NCBI GenBank assembly: GCA_014529385.2
Contig: CM043947.1
Location: forward strand, 125,336,391 to 125,400,390
DNA from: Adiantum capillus-veneris
Taxonomy: Eukaryota > Streptophyta > Polypodiopsida > Polypodiales > Pteridaceae
DNA length: 64,000 bases
Direction of reading: 5' to 3'
The translations under genes and the position numbers were made by a program. Below the pieces are notes generated by a model. That model searched no databases, was not told the DNA's origin, and saw only the letters and a list, made by a program, of their open reading frames with translations. Each line of letters begins with the position of its first letter. Position 1 is the stretch's first letter. Positions 32,122 to 44,929 of the stretch are shown piece by piece.

Positions 32122-33323
32122 CTAGGGATTTAAAGCCAACAACTGACCAAAGGTAATGCTAGCCTTTTGATTTTGGACATCGCTTACCAATTCATATTCA
32201 GGGTAGCCGCGCCCTAGCTGAAAGTCTGCTTGCTTGATTTTGCGACGCCTCCTCTTCTTGCTAGTTTCCGGCTGCTCCTTGCCTTCGTACACTTTCTCCT
32301 TACCTTTACGGGCCCTTGTCTCCCGCTCGGTTTCTGTCTCTCTTTCCCTCCTTGCTCTTTTGTTGGCCAAAACTTCAACATCCTGCTGATCGACTCCGAT
32401 GATATTCACCCTAGGCTTCACCACCATCCTGAGGAACTGGCGGCACCTGATTCTCGACTACCTGCTCCCTCGGTCCATTGAGCTGTGCTTGGCCTCTACC
32501 TCTGCCGAACAGTGGATAAATACCGCCTCTTTCTCTTAGCGGATGAGGGCAATCCGGTGCGTAGTGTCCTTCTTCACCGCAATTGTAACACCGGCCAGGC
32601 AGTGGCCTTGCCCTGTCCCTTGCTCCTCTCGGTTGACCTCTATCCATCACGCTCAGCCACAATTCTTGCATTTGCTCAGACAAATCCTGCACGGTTCGCA
32701 CCCAATTTTGTGGCACAACTGCTACACCTCAATTTGCAGGGTTGTCATCATGAACAACATCCCTCGGAGCTTGAGCTTGGACCACTGCTTCATATCCCGA
32801 CACGCCTTGTTCAATCTTCTTTTTTATTTTCCTGCTTTTTGCCTTTGCGATGACCACTGCACCATTATAGTTTTCTGGTGGGCTCTCAAAATCCACTTTC
32901 TCCCTCACTTTAGGATGTAGGCATGCCATGAATTTATCGAGCTTGAAGTAGTCGCCATTGGCCAATTGCATGGCACTCGCTCACTTTACCCAACACACTT
33001 CAAAACGATCCAAAAACAAACTGAACTCTTCACTTACATCCTGCTTGAGCGCCTTCAGTTTGGCATCCATCTCGATCGGGGACGCCTCTTTGTGGAAGTC
33101 ATGTAGAAAACGTGCCCGCAGAGCCGGCCAAGCATGCCTCGGGTCACCTTCCAAAGCTTTGTACCATATCTTTGCCTTCCCGCGCATCACCAAAGGAAAT
33201 GTCTACAGCTTGCTATCCTCGTTCGGCATGCGCAACGACAGCATATACAACTCAAAGTCTGCAACCCACTCATCAGGATTTTCTTCACCTGTAAAAATTG
33301 GCCCATAACTTCGAGACGCCATG
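32122..33323 (-). pseudogene. Gag and nucleocapsid of gypsy C
   Basis: Starts MASRSYGPIFTGEENPDEWV (33323), continuing after single in-frame stops as MRGKAKIWYKALEGDPRHAW and DYFKLDKFMACLHPKVREKV. Knuckle CYNCGEEGHYAPDC near 32580-32620 is intact. A basic linker follows (ETSKKRRRRKIKQADFQLGR). The reading frame is mostly kept, so decay is by nonsense changes rather than indels. Confidence 0.75.
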
Positions 33324-33379
33324 TCGACCAACACCAACAACTCCTTCTCTTGACTTAACTGGGAGCAATCAGTGTGCTC

Positions 33380-33395
33380 CTCCGTGGGGGCACCA
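33380..33395 (-). other. Candidate primer-binding site of gypsy C
   Basis: Minus strand TGGTGCCCCCACGGAG lies between the LTR edge and gag. TGG starts and position fit a primer-binding site; the tRNA cannot be named with confidence. Confidence 0.4.
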
Positions 33396-33400
33396 GAAGA

Positions 33401-35330
33401 TGGAGAGGGGGAATAGGGAACACACCCGACACACACACAATGGTCCCTATATAGCTCAGGGTATTCACAGCACCCCTATCCTCTCGCAAACACCTTCAAA
33501 AAATGCACTTCACACCAGCAGGGCCTCGCCTGCACTTCGCCCAACGCACACACGCCTGCACAATCCTCAGACAGCTACCACACCGATCTTGCCCACTTCT
33601 CGCACTTCCACAATTCAACACCTCTCTCTCTTTCTCTCTCACACACACAGGGGGCCCGGGGGGCACACACGCTCACACACACCGGCACCACGCACCCTGG
33701 AGACGAGCAAAGAAGAAAGGGGGGAAGGGGGAAGAGACGACGCCAAAAAAAACGGCAATGACAGTTTTCCTTCAAAGAAAAAACACCCTGTGCAAGATCC
33801 GCACTGTTTGCTCTAGGCCGCACCAGCGATCCGTACTAAGGGGCATACACATCCCTCCAAGCTCGATCCTGTCGGCACACAACTCGACATAAAATCCACT
33901 GTTGGCTTCACTTCGACAGAAGCTGCTTCTCTCGGCATCCTCCACTAGCCTCTTCTCTTTCAAAGCACTTGCTCTTACGAGTTGCTTCAGGAATCATGCA
34001 TCCGAGCCTCCACCACCTAGCGCAAGCGCGTCAAAAAAAAACCCTCCTCTTCTTCGGAAACCCGCTGGTTTCTTCTCCTCCAGAGCACGTGCCTTTTCGA
34101 ACCATTTCACAGATGATGCTTCCTCATTGGGTCTCGACTTCAATCGTCGAGCGCACGCACACGAAACTCTCTTTCTTTCTCTTCCAATTCTCCTTTTCTT
34201 CCTTCCCCAACCCACAGGAAAAGACCCCTCTTTTTTTCAAAAACGATGCCTCTCCTCCTCTCTCAAGATAAAAGGTCCAGCAAAAACCTCCAGCCCTCGA
34301 AAAAAATATGTCGCCCCTCTCTTTCTCCCTCTTTCTCTTCGTTTTTTTCAAGGCCAAGAAAAAACATGCCCTTTTTGGCAGTGAAGCCCGGCCCTCACTT
34401 ACTTAAGCCTTCCTTTTGTTTTTTTAACCTCCTCCTTATGAGTTAACTTTCCTTCCCTTTTTCCAAGTCCAGCCAAGCTTTTCTTTTACTTTTACAAAAC
34501 AAGAAAACCTCAAGTATTTGGATTCATGTGCCGTCGGTGCTTTGTGTGCCCGAGCTCACCCAATAAGGTTTCCGATCATGCCACTTAGGAGATCCACCGG
34601 CCGGCTCCGCATCATGACGCCTCGACAGCCTCAAACGGCGTGTCCCAAACCTAGGAAAAAGCATCCGATCATCCACGTTCGCTACAAACTACCGACCTCG
34701 ACCAAGCATATCTCCATGCTCCGGACTCTGATTCAGGTGCCGTCGACTTCAACTAGCATCATATGCTGCATGCTACCCACCAGACACCTGGCGAGCTCTA
34801 AAAACATGCCTATCGATGAGCCTACCAATGTGGCCCAATGAGCACGTACCCGACCCCCGGCAAATATTCCACAGGCCATAACTTGCCCGTCTGAGCTCCG
34901 AATGGCGAACCGAAAATACCGGCATGATCGACAGCTCGAGCTTTACACGTGTATCCATTGATCCCATTTTTGGCCACCTGTCTATACCTGCTCTACCCGT
35001 CGGGACCTACGAAGCCTTCCATCTTCGGACTGGCATATCTTTCACACCGAGGCCCCGTTTGACGAGCTGTCTGGACAAGCTTCTAGAGAATCTTGAACAC
35101 CACATTTCGGGGCACATTTCACGCATCTCGAACACTTTGACCTACCGTCCCAATCAGCCCACTTCAAAGGCCCCCTGGCCTAAAAAAACACTTTAAGCCT
35201 GCATTTCCGTTACCACTGTCCTGCTAAGGTCTCCCACACTGGCTTTAGCCCTCTACCATGCACATGTTAGCACCCTTTGCACTGCATAGCATATCTGATA
35301 GTGCAGACCAACTTTGGCTGCACCAACGTT
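33401..35330 (-). repeat. 5' LTR of gypsy C
   Basis: Plus-strand TGGAGAGGGGG at 33401 next to the primer-binding site gives the inner boundary; outer boundary near CACCAACG at 35328-35330. Blocks 34219-34405 and 34410-35330 match the left LTR closely. 33401-34218 has no match on the left side. A short (TC)n(CA)n tract is at 33624-33650. Confidence 0.55.
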
Positions 35331-35944
35331 GTTGGTGCAGGGTCTCATGGTGATCTTCCTGAGAGGGGGAGGTTGTGCTAGGTAAATTTTGGTGATCCAA
35401 ATTCGGTTTGATCAAATGCCATGTTTTGCATAGGTTGCATGGTAACATCTTTGCGAGTCTTTTTTTTGTGCTAAGCATCGATGCCTCTATTCTACATACT
35501 AGAGTGCCTAAATATCATTAATGCTAAAGTTTTGGAAGAACGTGGGGTCATAACTGCAACAGCTTTCTAATGATGGGGGTACTTGTTGATCATGAATGGT
35601 ACTATCAATTATAGTGACTGCTCATTGCTTGCACAAGTTTGGAACATCCTCATATCTAGAGGTGACTACAATGTTTGCAAAGGGTTTAGCAATGGATTTG
35701 GAAAACAAAAGAGGGCAAGAGCTTTAATTGAGCAATATACTACATGCCAATGCCGCCATTGTTGAGCAAGGAGCAGGAGGATAGAGGGTGGATGGTTGCA
35801 GTTGCAGATGAGAATGACCCTATTGTTGCTCCAATCACTGCCTACCATGCCTTGCTTTATTGCTATACCTATTTCCCTCACTTGTTTGAGTAATTATGTC
35901 ACAACATGTGTATGTGCACTTCGTGTACATACCTGTTTGTGCTA
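35331..35944. other. Unassigned
   Basis: Begins GTTGGTGCAGGGTCTCATGG. No frame or element motif. If the TGTTG duplication is real, this would continue the sequence interrupted at 26801. Confidence 0.25.
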
Positions 35945-36238
35945 CTATGCTATGACGGTGTTGCAAAAATGAGATGCCTCAACAAATCCAATGAATGAAT
36001 TCAAGCCCACTTGCATTGCCAGTCTTCCAAAGCCATCCTTCCAATGAGGTTCTTTCATTGAAATGTGAAAGAATATTTGCTTGTACAAGTTGTACTCCGG
36101 AGCAAGTAAAAGCCCTACAAAGACATCCATGTGTTGTGTCCACATGGCAAGATATTCTTCTAAGCTTGCCCACTCAACATGATTGATGGTGTGTGCTATC
36201 TGGTAGCACAAATAGCTGCCTAGATCTAGCATTTGCAA
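35945..36238 (-). CDS. Unidentified 97-aa minus-strand ORF
   Basis: Reads MQMLDLGSYLCYQIAHTINH, then EEYLAMWTQHMDVFVGLLLA and GFVEASHFCNTV. Composition looks coding, but I recognise no domain. It lies upstream of the RPA-like region on the opposite strand; it may be captured or unrelated debris. Confidence 0.25.
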   Translation of the reverse strand: MQMLDLGSYLCYQIAHTINHVEWASLEEYLAMWTQHMDVFVGLLLAPEYNLYKQIFFHISMKEPHWKDGFGRLAMQVGLNSFIGFVEASHFCNTVIA

Positions 36239-36840
36239 GCTCTTCTATTAGTTTGTAGCCCCTCTCTACCTAATAGATCTCTAGGCCATCTTCAAGATTT
36301 CCATTGAAGGCTAAAGTTTGACATATCCGTGTGACACTAAAAACTTTGCACCTTTGTTCTTTGTTTGAGTTTTCTATCAGCTTGAGTGATTAAGTTCTTG
36401 GTTTGAGAAGACATTCTCTACTCGCTTCTGCGTCATACAAAGCTCCAAAAAATCATGGAAGACTCTTCTCAACAAAGTGAAAAGTCTATTGATGAATCTC
36501 TGATTACTCCAACTTCATCCATGCCATGGAAAAGACCAATGCAGCAACTTTAGAATCCCTGCAAGGACATTGTGAGTGAATTATTTAGCTTGGAGAAATC
36601 CATGAACTTTTCATGTGAGATATTGATGTTGTCATTAGATTTTGTATCTGAACTTTGTTTCATAAAGTTATAGAGGTGTATTCTTATCTATTTTTTCCTT
36701 TGTGTTTCACAACGAAGTGAGTGGTGGAAGAGTGCATTAACGTCGAGAAGAGCACACATATTGGATTTCTTATTCCACTTCATGTATTGAATGAGGCAGA
36801 AGATCTACATATTGTGCTTTCCCCACCACAACAAGCAACA
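36239..36840. other. Unassigned
   Basis: No domain recognised. Short plus-strand frames could belong to the start of the RPA-like gene downstream. Confidence 0.2.
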
Positions 36841-37811
36841 GCATTGCTAGATTTTGTCAATATTATACCTTAAACACTACCAATGATCCAAGTCCCATTG
36901 AAATTGAGCCTAGTGTCCAACTTAGAATTGAGCCAAGTGTCCAACCTTACAGTCAATATGATGTGGGTCAATCATCTGAATTAGATAGCGAGAGTAACAA
37001 TCTTCTCTCACAATTATTGATTGTTGATATCTCTTACTCAAGTCCACGATTTTGTATTGAAGGTAATGTATTGAATGTGTATTGGGCTTGATCAATCAAG
37101 ATACAACCGCTTTCTAAATTTGATATAGAATGCAACAACACTATTACACTGGTGGTTAATGATTCATACATAGAGCTCTATGTTGATAAGATTCACCCAG
37201 GCGAGTTTGTACTTATCAATAACCCAGTTGTCAAGCACAAAAATTGCACAGATGGAGACTCTACATTGTACTCATTGTACATTGATGCCACAACTTTATT
37301 GACTCTTAGGTGACCTTTCCCAGTGTCTCTTACCTTCTCCTCTGAATACAAGATATACGAGTATTTATTGATAATGCAAGTGCACAACAACCTTCTGGTG
37401 GACACCCTCAATTAGCCACTCTTGCTTTTGTTATCTTGCAAAAGCACAACTCACAGTCAACATTTGTTGGACCTGTTGGTGATCTTTTGGTTGATGATGG
37501 CCCTCTTTGATCAGATAGAGTGATTGTAAGATTCCCTTTTTTGCCTTTGTTATTGAGTTGAATTATAATTGGTGGTTACTCTCTCTAATTTTGTGCCCAT
37601 TTTGAATCCTTCCTTGTAGGTGAGTTTTGTCAACTCTCGTAAGAATGAATGCCAAGAATTGCTAGAGGAAATGATTAGAAATGATCCTGTAATATGCGTC
37701 GCAAGGAATATTGGCCCATCCCTCGGTAAACCCAAAACTTTGTATGTATTGGATACTTTGCTATCGATTTATAGTGTGCGGTTGAGACAGGATCTTGCTA
37801 GTGTGTTTTAA
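36841..37811 (+). pseudogene. RPA70-like OB-fold remnants (Helitron-associated)
   Basis: Plus-strand pieces. 37133-37313 reads NTITLVVNDSYIELYVDKIH then PGEFVLINNPVVKHK and TLYSLYIDATTLL, which fits an OB-fold strand pattern. After an intron-like stretch ending TCCTTGTAG at 37619, 37620-37811 reads NECQELLEEMIRNDPVICVA and GKPKTLYVLDTLLSIY, like the second OB fold of RPA70 (LW...L....PVI....+...G+..L....S). Frames are broken. The C-terminal zinc ribbon is at 41640-42010. RPA-like ORFs are known companions of plant Helitrons. Confidence 0.4.
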
Positions 37812-38571
37812 GTTCAGACTGAAAGCTTGGGCTACAATTGTGGAGGAATTTCAAACTCCAAGCAAACCTTTTTGAGCAATCATAAAAATGAGCAAAACTC
37901 AACAAGATACATATAGAACTTAAACCATAAAAACTTCACGAAGGTGACTTCCGTGTCGTTCCATTTGCCAATGCACTTAGTCGTCAATGGCCCAGTTTGA
38001 AGAAATGGAAGAGTGCCACATTTGTTGTGAATGCCATAGGAAGGTTTTGATATACTACAAAAGCGAACAAAGAGGCCCTCCACCACTAGCGACACAAGCG
38101 CACAAGCAGTGCGTGTGATCAAAAGGTTAAATGAGTTGGATGCAATAGCATCCGCGGTAATTTGATCAATAGATTCATCATTGTCAGCATCTCTACCTTC
38201 TTGACTGTAGGATAATATGCCATGCTCAGAGGGATTCAACATCTTCCCCTCCCTTTGCATGAAACTCTTACAAGATTGTGACTCTACTATATGCAATAAG
38301 TAGGCTCCGCTCTTGCAGTTTTCTTTAACATGTCCATTGTCCTCATGCTGCAGCCTCTCCACTACCTTGTGGAGTTGTCCCACCCCTATTAGGTTTTTCT
38401 ATGTCTTGCAAAATCTGAACAAAGTGAAATGCCAGTGTGCACTTGCTTGAGCACCCCACAGGGTACCCCCCTTCAAGGGATGACTGGGTTGTTGGTTGCA
38501 CAACAAACAACTTTGACACAACGGTAGGAAAGGCAAATATGAGTGTCCCTTCCTATTCATTGGATTTGGTT
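37812..38571 (-). CDS. Unidentified 167-aa minus-strand ORF (37880-38383)
   Basis: Within this interval, 37880-38383 is open on the minus strand: MGQLHKVVERLQHEDNGHVK and IVESQSCKSFMQREGKMLN. N-terminal half looks protein-like, the C-terminal half is hydrophobic and may be chance. It lies inside what would be an intron of, or insertion in, the RPA-like gene. Function unknown. Confidence 0.25.
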
Positions 38572-38820
38572 GGGAAATCCTTGTTTATAAGGGATACGGG
38601 GGTTTAGTAAAGGGATCAATAACTACACCTCAATCTGCAAGGGGCAGGATCTGGGACAGTGGATCGCCGCAACAGGGGAGGCAAGACTTTTAAAGACTTT
38701 TACACATATGGCCTTGCATCATGCTTAGTGACACATGCTAGCCTAGATGGTTAAGGCAGAGTGCCTCAAGGAGAGACATCCAAGGGTTGAAGGGCATCCG
38801 TGATGCAAGGAGAGCCCTAA
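38572..38820 (+). repeat. Dispersed repeat copy 1 (partner at 59171)
   Basis: TGGGAAATCCTTGTTTATAA...GATACGGGGG and CTGGGACAGTGGATCGCCGC...GGCAAGAC line up with 59171-59295. Downstream, TAGCCTAGATGGTTAAGGC (about 38732) looks like a tRNA box A, which would suit a SINE. The second inverted end seen in the partner copy is not found here. Confidence 0.45.
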
Positions 38821-39696
38821 TATTTTTGCAAGACTAGGTTTTATCTACGGTAGATTAAACCTCTGCCATTGATGCCTTCACTTCACCAGTGTCATGTAGC
38901 GACGAGGTTGGGCAAGAAAAGGCTAACATCCTATTGGAGTCACACTAGCTGAGGCAAGAAGGTCAGCCGTAGTCATTTTCATCAATGACTAGAAAAATGA
39001 GTCCGCGTCGATGTGGACTCTCTTTGAGAATTTTCAAAATCCTCTTTTTGAATTTTCACGTCAAGCTGCAAGAGGGGGCCCTTATCAATGAGAGCTTCAT
39101 GGGGAAGGGCCAAGAAGGTGATGACAATCACATGGGTATTGCGAAGTCGTTGCATGAAAGCAAGGATTGGGCTAGAATGAAGTTGAAGTCCTCATTGTCT
39201 CTCTCTCTCTTATTGAGCTTTTCTCTCTCTCTAAACTCTTTTTTATCTTTTCTTTTGAGAGAGAGAGGTGATCAGTATCGGTTAGTCTTCCACAACCACA
39301 CATTCACAACCATTACTCTCAAGCTTAAATTATTGAAGCAGACGTTGGCTTTCTGGCAAAGAGGCATTTGTTGCAATAGCATGAACACCTTTTCTCTCAC
39401 ATCGTGTGTGCAATATTTGCTCAGAGCGTTTCATGTTGCCAACAACAAACTCGCCAAGCTTCTCTCCTGCATCCAATGTCATTGGGATGCCCTTGTGCAC
39501 CCACACGATTGGATTTCTTGGAATGCTATCCACCCCTTCACCTCCACCCTCTTCAATGGAGAGTTCCCACAACACTAGAATTCTTAACTCCTCCATTGGC
39601 AGTGAGTTACACGAGAGGGTGTGCATGAAAACTTGAACCTCAATAGGCTACCCACTTAGCCTCCTTGGTGGCCTGTCGTCATCTCAATTATGATTA

Positions 39697-39700
<4 letters not shown>
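38821..39700. other. Unassigned, with overlapping frames 38985-39628
   Basis: A plus-strand frame 38985-39578 (197 codons) and several overlapping frames exist, but the composition follows TC-rich stretches and no domain is seen. I do not call a gene. Confidence 0.2.

Positions 39701-39777
<77 letters not shown>
39701..39777. repeat. (CT)n microsatellite
   Basis: About 38 CT units without interruption. Confidence 0.97.
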
Positions 39778-39778
<1 letters not shown>

Positions 39779-39855
39779 AGAGTATCAGGGTCCATGCCTC
39801 TCTCTTTCACCCTTTATCAGACTCTCAGAGTTTCAACCTCTTTCATAAAATTTAG

Positions 39856-39856
<1 letters not shown>

Positions 39857-39937
<81 letters not shown>
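39857..39937. repeat. (CT)n microsatellite
   Basis: About 40 CT units; with 39701-39777 it brackets an ~80-base unique spacer. Confidence 0.97.
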
Positions 39938-39943
<6 letters not shown>

Positions 39944-40360
39944 AAGCCAATAGTGGCCTTACTTTCTATAGCAAGCACATAACCTTTCACAATGTCATCT
40001 TCCATCACCTTTCATAAACTATACTACAATGGAAGAACAGCTTCAATTGTGTGAAGAGCTCACCACCTGTCATCTCTGCTAACTTGGTTGAATGTGTGTG
40101 CCACTGTGCAGAGTAGAATAAAAAAAGGACACGAACTCAATGTACATTGCCTTGCATGGTGCAAGATAGCAAGAATCGCAATGCTCACAAAAAACCCAGT
40201 TCGGAATATGGCAGTATCAGCCAAGTCTCTTCCATCTTATCGACATTAGAATTGTCAACATGGGCCACCAGTTATTGTAATTAGCACAGGACAAAACTTG
40301 CATGAGAGCACCAACAAAGAGCATGAGAGCTAGACCAGCAAGCATCTGAATGTTCATCAC
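39938..40360. other. Unassigned
   Basis: No coding or repeat signal recognised. Confidence 0.2.
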
Positions 40361-40731
40361 CATTTTTCACCCCCCGCGTTGCAGACAAAGATAGAAGGAG
40401 ATCGTACTATGCCTCCCTCTCATGCATTCCTCTCTCTCTCTCGCATCGGTGCGGACTCCTTCAGAGAGTTTATTTTTATATACAGAAGGAGAAGATCGCC
40501 ATTATCCGGCGCGGACTCCTTCAGAGAGTTTTTTTTTATACACAGAAGGAGAAGATTGCCATTATTCACCTCCCGCATTGCAGACAAATTAGACAGAAGG
40601 TACGACTTAGAGAGATCGCGCTACGCTTCTCTCTCATTGCCATTTTTCACCTTCCGTGTTGCAGACAAAGACACCTGTGCGGACTCCTTCAGAGAGTTTT
40701 TTTTAGAGAGAGAGAGAGAGAGAGAGAGAGC
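40361..40731. repeat. Minisatellite-like cluster with GCGGACTCCTTCAGAGAGTT unit
   Basis: GCGGACTCCTTCAGAGAGTT occurs at 40451, 40511 and 40679, each followed by T(n)A; a diverged copy (ACACGGACTCTTTTAGAGAG) is at 41337. A second word, CACC(T/C)(C/T)CCG(C/T)(G/A)TTGCAGACAAA, also recurs (about 40370, 40569, 40649). The first two units are 60 bases apart. An (AG)n tract follows at 40707-40731. Confidence 0.8.
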
Positions 40732-40853
40732 CAATTTACATGCTTATAATCATTGGCACCGTCTCAGTGCCTACGTCTTAGCTGCTTGCTTTGCTTGCAA
40801 TAGGCATAACACAAAAGTGTGCCATGACTATAAAAGTTGGTAAGCAACAAGAA

Positions 40854-41605
<752 letters not shown>

Positions 41606-41643
41606 ACCATTTCTCCTATTTTCTAACAAAGTGTGCCTTTACA

Positions 41644-42010
41644 GGTTGTTGGAACCCTTCGATTTGTGAATATCAACAGTGTGTTGGTGGAGAAGCATTG
41701 TATGAAGTGTAGGTCCACAAAAGTGTATAGAACTGATGAAGGAGCTTGTTGCCAATCGTGCAATAGAAACACCACTATAATCACAACTGCAAAGTTGGAA
41801 GCACGTATCACAGATAAAGACAAGAAGGCTTTTTATGTGAAACTTGTTGATGCAATAGTAGATTCGAGACTTGCATTGGATAGAAGCTTCAACGAGATTT
41901 ACCTTGACTCTGTCTCTGAGGCACGACATACTTTGGCAGCAAGATCACACATCGGTCGCTTCAAAATTAATGCAAGAGGCCATGTGGTCACATATGAGCC
42001 TGAACCTTAG
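41644..42010 (+). CDS. RPA70-like C-terminal zinc-ribbon exon
   Basis: Open from the splice acceptor CTTTACAG|GTTGTTGG to a stop at 42008-42010. Reads HCMKCRSTKVYRTDEGACCQ, then SCNRNTTIITTAKLEARITD and AFYVKLVDAIVDSRLALD. The CxxC...CxxC ribbon and following strands match the RPA70 C-terminal domain, which binds single-stranded DNA and RPA32. It ends ~2 kb before the helicase remnants, consistent with Helitron-associated RPA. This exon is undamaged, unlike its neighbours. A host RPA paralogue is an alternative. Confidence 0.6.
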
Positions 42011-42713
<703 letters not shown>

Positions 42714-43124
42714 ATGCAAACGAATTCTTCCAATGAAGAGCTATTATTAGCACTTCATAATATATTGCAAACAAGTCTAAGTATTGAGGCATTTAGAACT
42801 ATCATATTGGAATCCCTATTTGAGAACTACTTGACAAAGTCCATAATACAACATATTGGCCCACTATTCTTTGTATCACAACTACAATCATCAACTATAA
42901 GCATTGCGAGGTTCAATGCTTTGTACAAAACTTGTAGTAGATCAATGAGTCTAACAATGGAGGTCATTAACATTTTTACCCACAAATTCAAAAAATCTCT
43001 TGTTGTCATGCTTCATACTGCTGCAGCTGGACAAACAAAACAAAAAATAGTAGGCACATCACTTACACAATTTTCAAAAGGCCTTATAATTATAGATACA
43101 TCAGCTATGGGTTTAATATATTAA
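42714..43124 (+). CDS. Unidentified 136-aa ORF in the Helitron-like unit
   Basis: Open frame MQTNSSNEELLLALHNILQT, with SLSIEAFRTIILESLFENYL and a C-terminal SKGLIIIDTSAMGLIY. No stop for 136 codons in AT-rich DNA is notable. It lies between the RPA-like exon and the zinc-finger/helicase remnants on the same strand, so it may belong to the same unit. I recognise no domain. Confidence 0.3.
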   Translation: MQTNSSNEELLLALHNILQTSLSIEAFRTIILESLFENYLTKSIIQHIGPLFFVSQLQSSTISIARFNALYKTCSRSMSLTMEVINIFTHKFKKSLVVMLHTAAAGQTKQKIVGTSLTQFSKGLIIIDTSAMGLIY

Positions 43125-43369
43125 GCTTTCACAACGTAAGATCATTCGTTGGACAACCAAAGATTGTAATATGTTAATGCACTTGTGGCAACAAAATCAA
43201 AACAAGTCAACAAGCAAAATTGCAAATTTAATTCTTCGATAGCAACCTCTTTGTGATCATACACACTCTAGAATTACAACGAAATTAAAATGACTAAGAA
43301 ATCAAATCTTTGTAAAATCCCCCATCGAACCAAGATTCTTTTGTTCAGCTGCATCAACGATCAAAGATT
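43125..43369. other. Spacer in the Helitron-like unit
   Basis: No domain visible; stops in all plus-strand frames. Confidence 0.3.
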
Positions 43370-43705
43370 GTGAAAAAAATAATCAAGGCACTAAATGACA
43401 TGCCTACCTATCCATGTGAGAAATGTGGACGCTTGCTTTTTCGCTCGCAAGTTACACAAATGCACCATCCAATATGCTCACAAAATGGAAACAGAAAACA
43501 TAAGAGAGATTATTATAAATACTATTGCCATACATGCAATCGCCGAACAAATACTTCTAAGGTCCCATTGGAGAGCTTACACATCTTAGGCTTTGATGAG
43601 TACTTAGCTCCAGTCATGCAACTCAACTCTATCAAAGAGAAGCATTGTGAAGATTCTATAACCATAAAATACCACCAAATCCAAATTTCCCAATGGCACT
43701 ACTAA
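43370..43705 (+). pseudogene. DUF6570-like zinc-finger piece of a Helitron/PIF1 protein
   Basis: Reads MPTYPCEKCGRLLFRSQVTQ, then YYCHTCNRRTNTSKVPLESL and an APVMQLNSIKEKHC segment. The CxxC...CxxC finger followed by P-L-x-S-L and LN-x-x-E resembles DUF6570, which precedes the Helitron_like_N domain in eukaryotic Helitron Rep/helicase proteins. The frame then runs directly into helicase motif Ia, so the intervening domain, Walker A and presumably the HUH Rep domain have been deleted. Confidence 0.45.
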
Positions 43706-44157
43706 TGGCTTATACAAGAAAGGTAGCTTTCAATATCGGTGGCACAACTATCCACTCCGCTCTCCACTTGCCTCTAGTTCCATCTTCACAAACAAGTTTT
43801 AAGCGCCAAAAAATTGGATGCTCCTTCTCTCCTCTACAAACATTTAAAATTGTAGTTTTTAATGAGGTCACTAAAATTGGCTCTACAGTGTTCTCAATGG
43901 CTGACTCATGCTTGTTGCAATCAAACAAGTCCACGACAAACCATTCAATGGATTGGATGTCATTCTATGTGGCTATTTTTGTCAAGCGAGTCTTGTAAAA
44001 GACACGTGGATCTTTGCAAAACAACAAACACTATTAGAAATTGTGTCTCCTTCATAATGGCATACATTTCCAAAGTGCTATGAACTCACAATACCTATGC
44101 AACAAAGCGACCCAATATTAATAAATATCCTTAACACGCTTTGAGTTGGGCAACATA
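43693..44157 (+). pseudogene. PIF1-like helicase, N-terminal half (split)
   Basis: MALLMAYTRKVAFNIGGTTI then HSALHLPLVPS corresponds to PIF1 motif Ia (xLxAPTGKAAxNIxGxTIHS). VVFNEVTKIGSTVFSMADSC is the DEAD-like motif II, with D replaced by N. Later debris (NCVSFIMAYISKV) fits the segment before motif III/IV. Walker A is absent. Coding homology stops at 44157 where a chromovirus LTR begins and resumes at 52707. In Helitrons this helicase unwinds DNA for rolling-circle copying. Confidence 0.65.
44153..44157. repeat. Target-site repeat of gypsy D (ACATA/ATATA)
   Basis: ACATA at 44153-44157 and ATATA at 52707-52711 flank the element; four of five bases agree. Continuity of helicase coding across the junction supports the insertion point independently. 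Confidence 0.5.
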
Positions 44158-44820
44158 TGTCATAAAATCTAATATCTAACCAACCCAAATGATTTTCTCA
44201 TATTAAACTCATCATCTAATGTGGGAGAATAAACGGGAACAAGGGTTAGAATATAGATATGTGCTTATGAATCTGTCTCAACACGGGGACAAGGTAAAAA
44301 GGGGTCCAAATGAGAGATCGTATGTTAAAGAGCAATGCTACCTAATGGAGCTTAAAGACCATAGGGTTAGTTTCATTAAAGACCTCCACAATTTAGTGTT
44401 CAAAAGTCCCTTGACCTTAGGCAAGCTAGGGCTGACCTTGAGGTGGGAATCCTAACCAAGCATGAGGTGCTTGTTGGCTTGCTAAGTGCTAGTGGGAACC
44501 TTACCCAAAAGGTTGAGGTGTTTCTCACATGCTTAAATGACTAAATTCTTGAAGTATTCAATTCAAAGATAACTCTCAACAGGCATCAACATTTTTATGC
44601 TTGATTGACTAAGTCCTTGAAGTATTCAATTCAACCAAATAACTTAATAAGCATTAAAGACACGTGTTCAAATGATCCTCCACATGTGGCTCTCATGGTG
44701 TGTTTGAATGCTATTGGATAGGGTTTAAAGGGGTCCAATGAGAATTTAGATACATAAAAAGAAATAATGAAGTTCTTTCTTTCAAAGAGGAAAAAGAGGA
44801 CACATGTCCAAATGAAATAA

Positions 44821-44862
<42 letters not shown>

Positions 44863-44892
44863 GTACCAAGCATGAGAGGGGGGGTATACTCT

Positions 44893-44929
<37 letters not shown>

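Larger units (their letters stand above)
26802..35330 (-). mobile_element. Tat-like Ty3/gypsy element C, decayed
   Basis: Minus-strand element of about 8.5 kb. LTR homology: 26802-27009 and 27760-28833 on the left against 34219-35330 on the right. Internal order from right to left: gag, CCHC knuckle, protease, reverse transcriptase, RNase H (Tat type), integrase. TGTTG lies at both outer edges (26797-26801 and 35330-35334) and could be the target duplication, but the left LTR lacks ~800 bases present in the right one, which weakens that. Several in-frame stops show it is dead. Confidence 0.7.

Noticed and set aside
38985-39636. Overlapping plus and minus frames as a host gene
   Set aside because: Composition follows TC-rich DNA; three frames are open at once and no domain or splice signals stand out.
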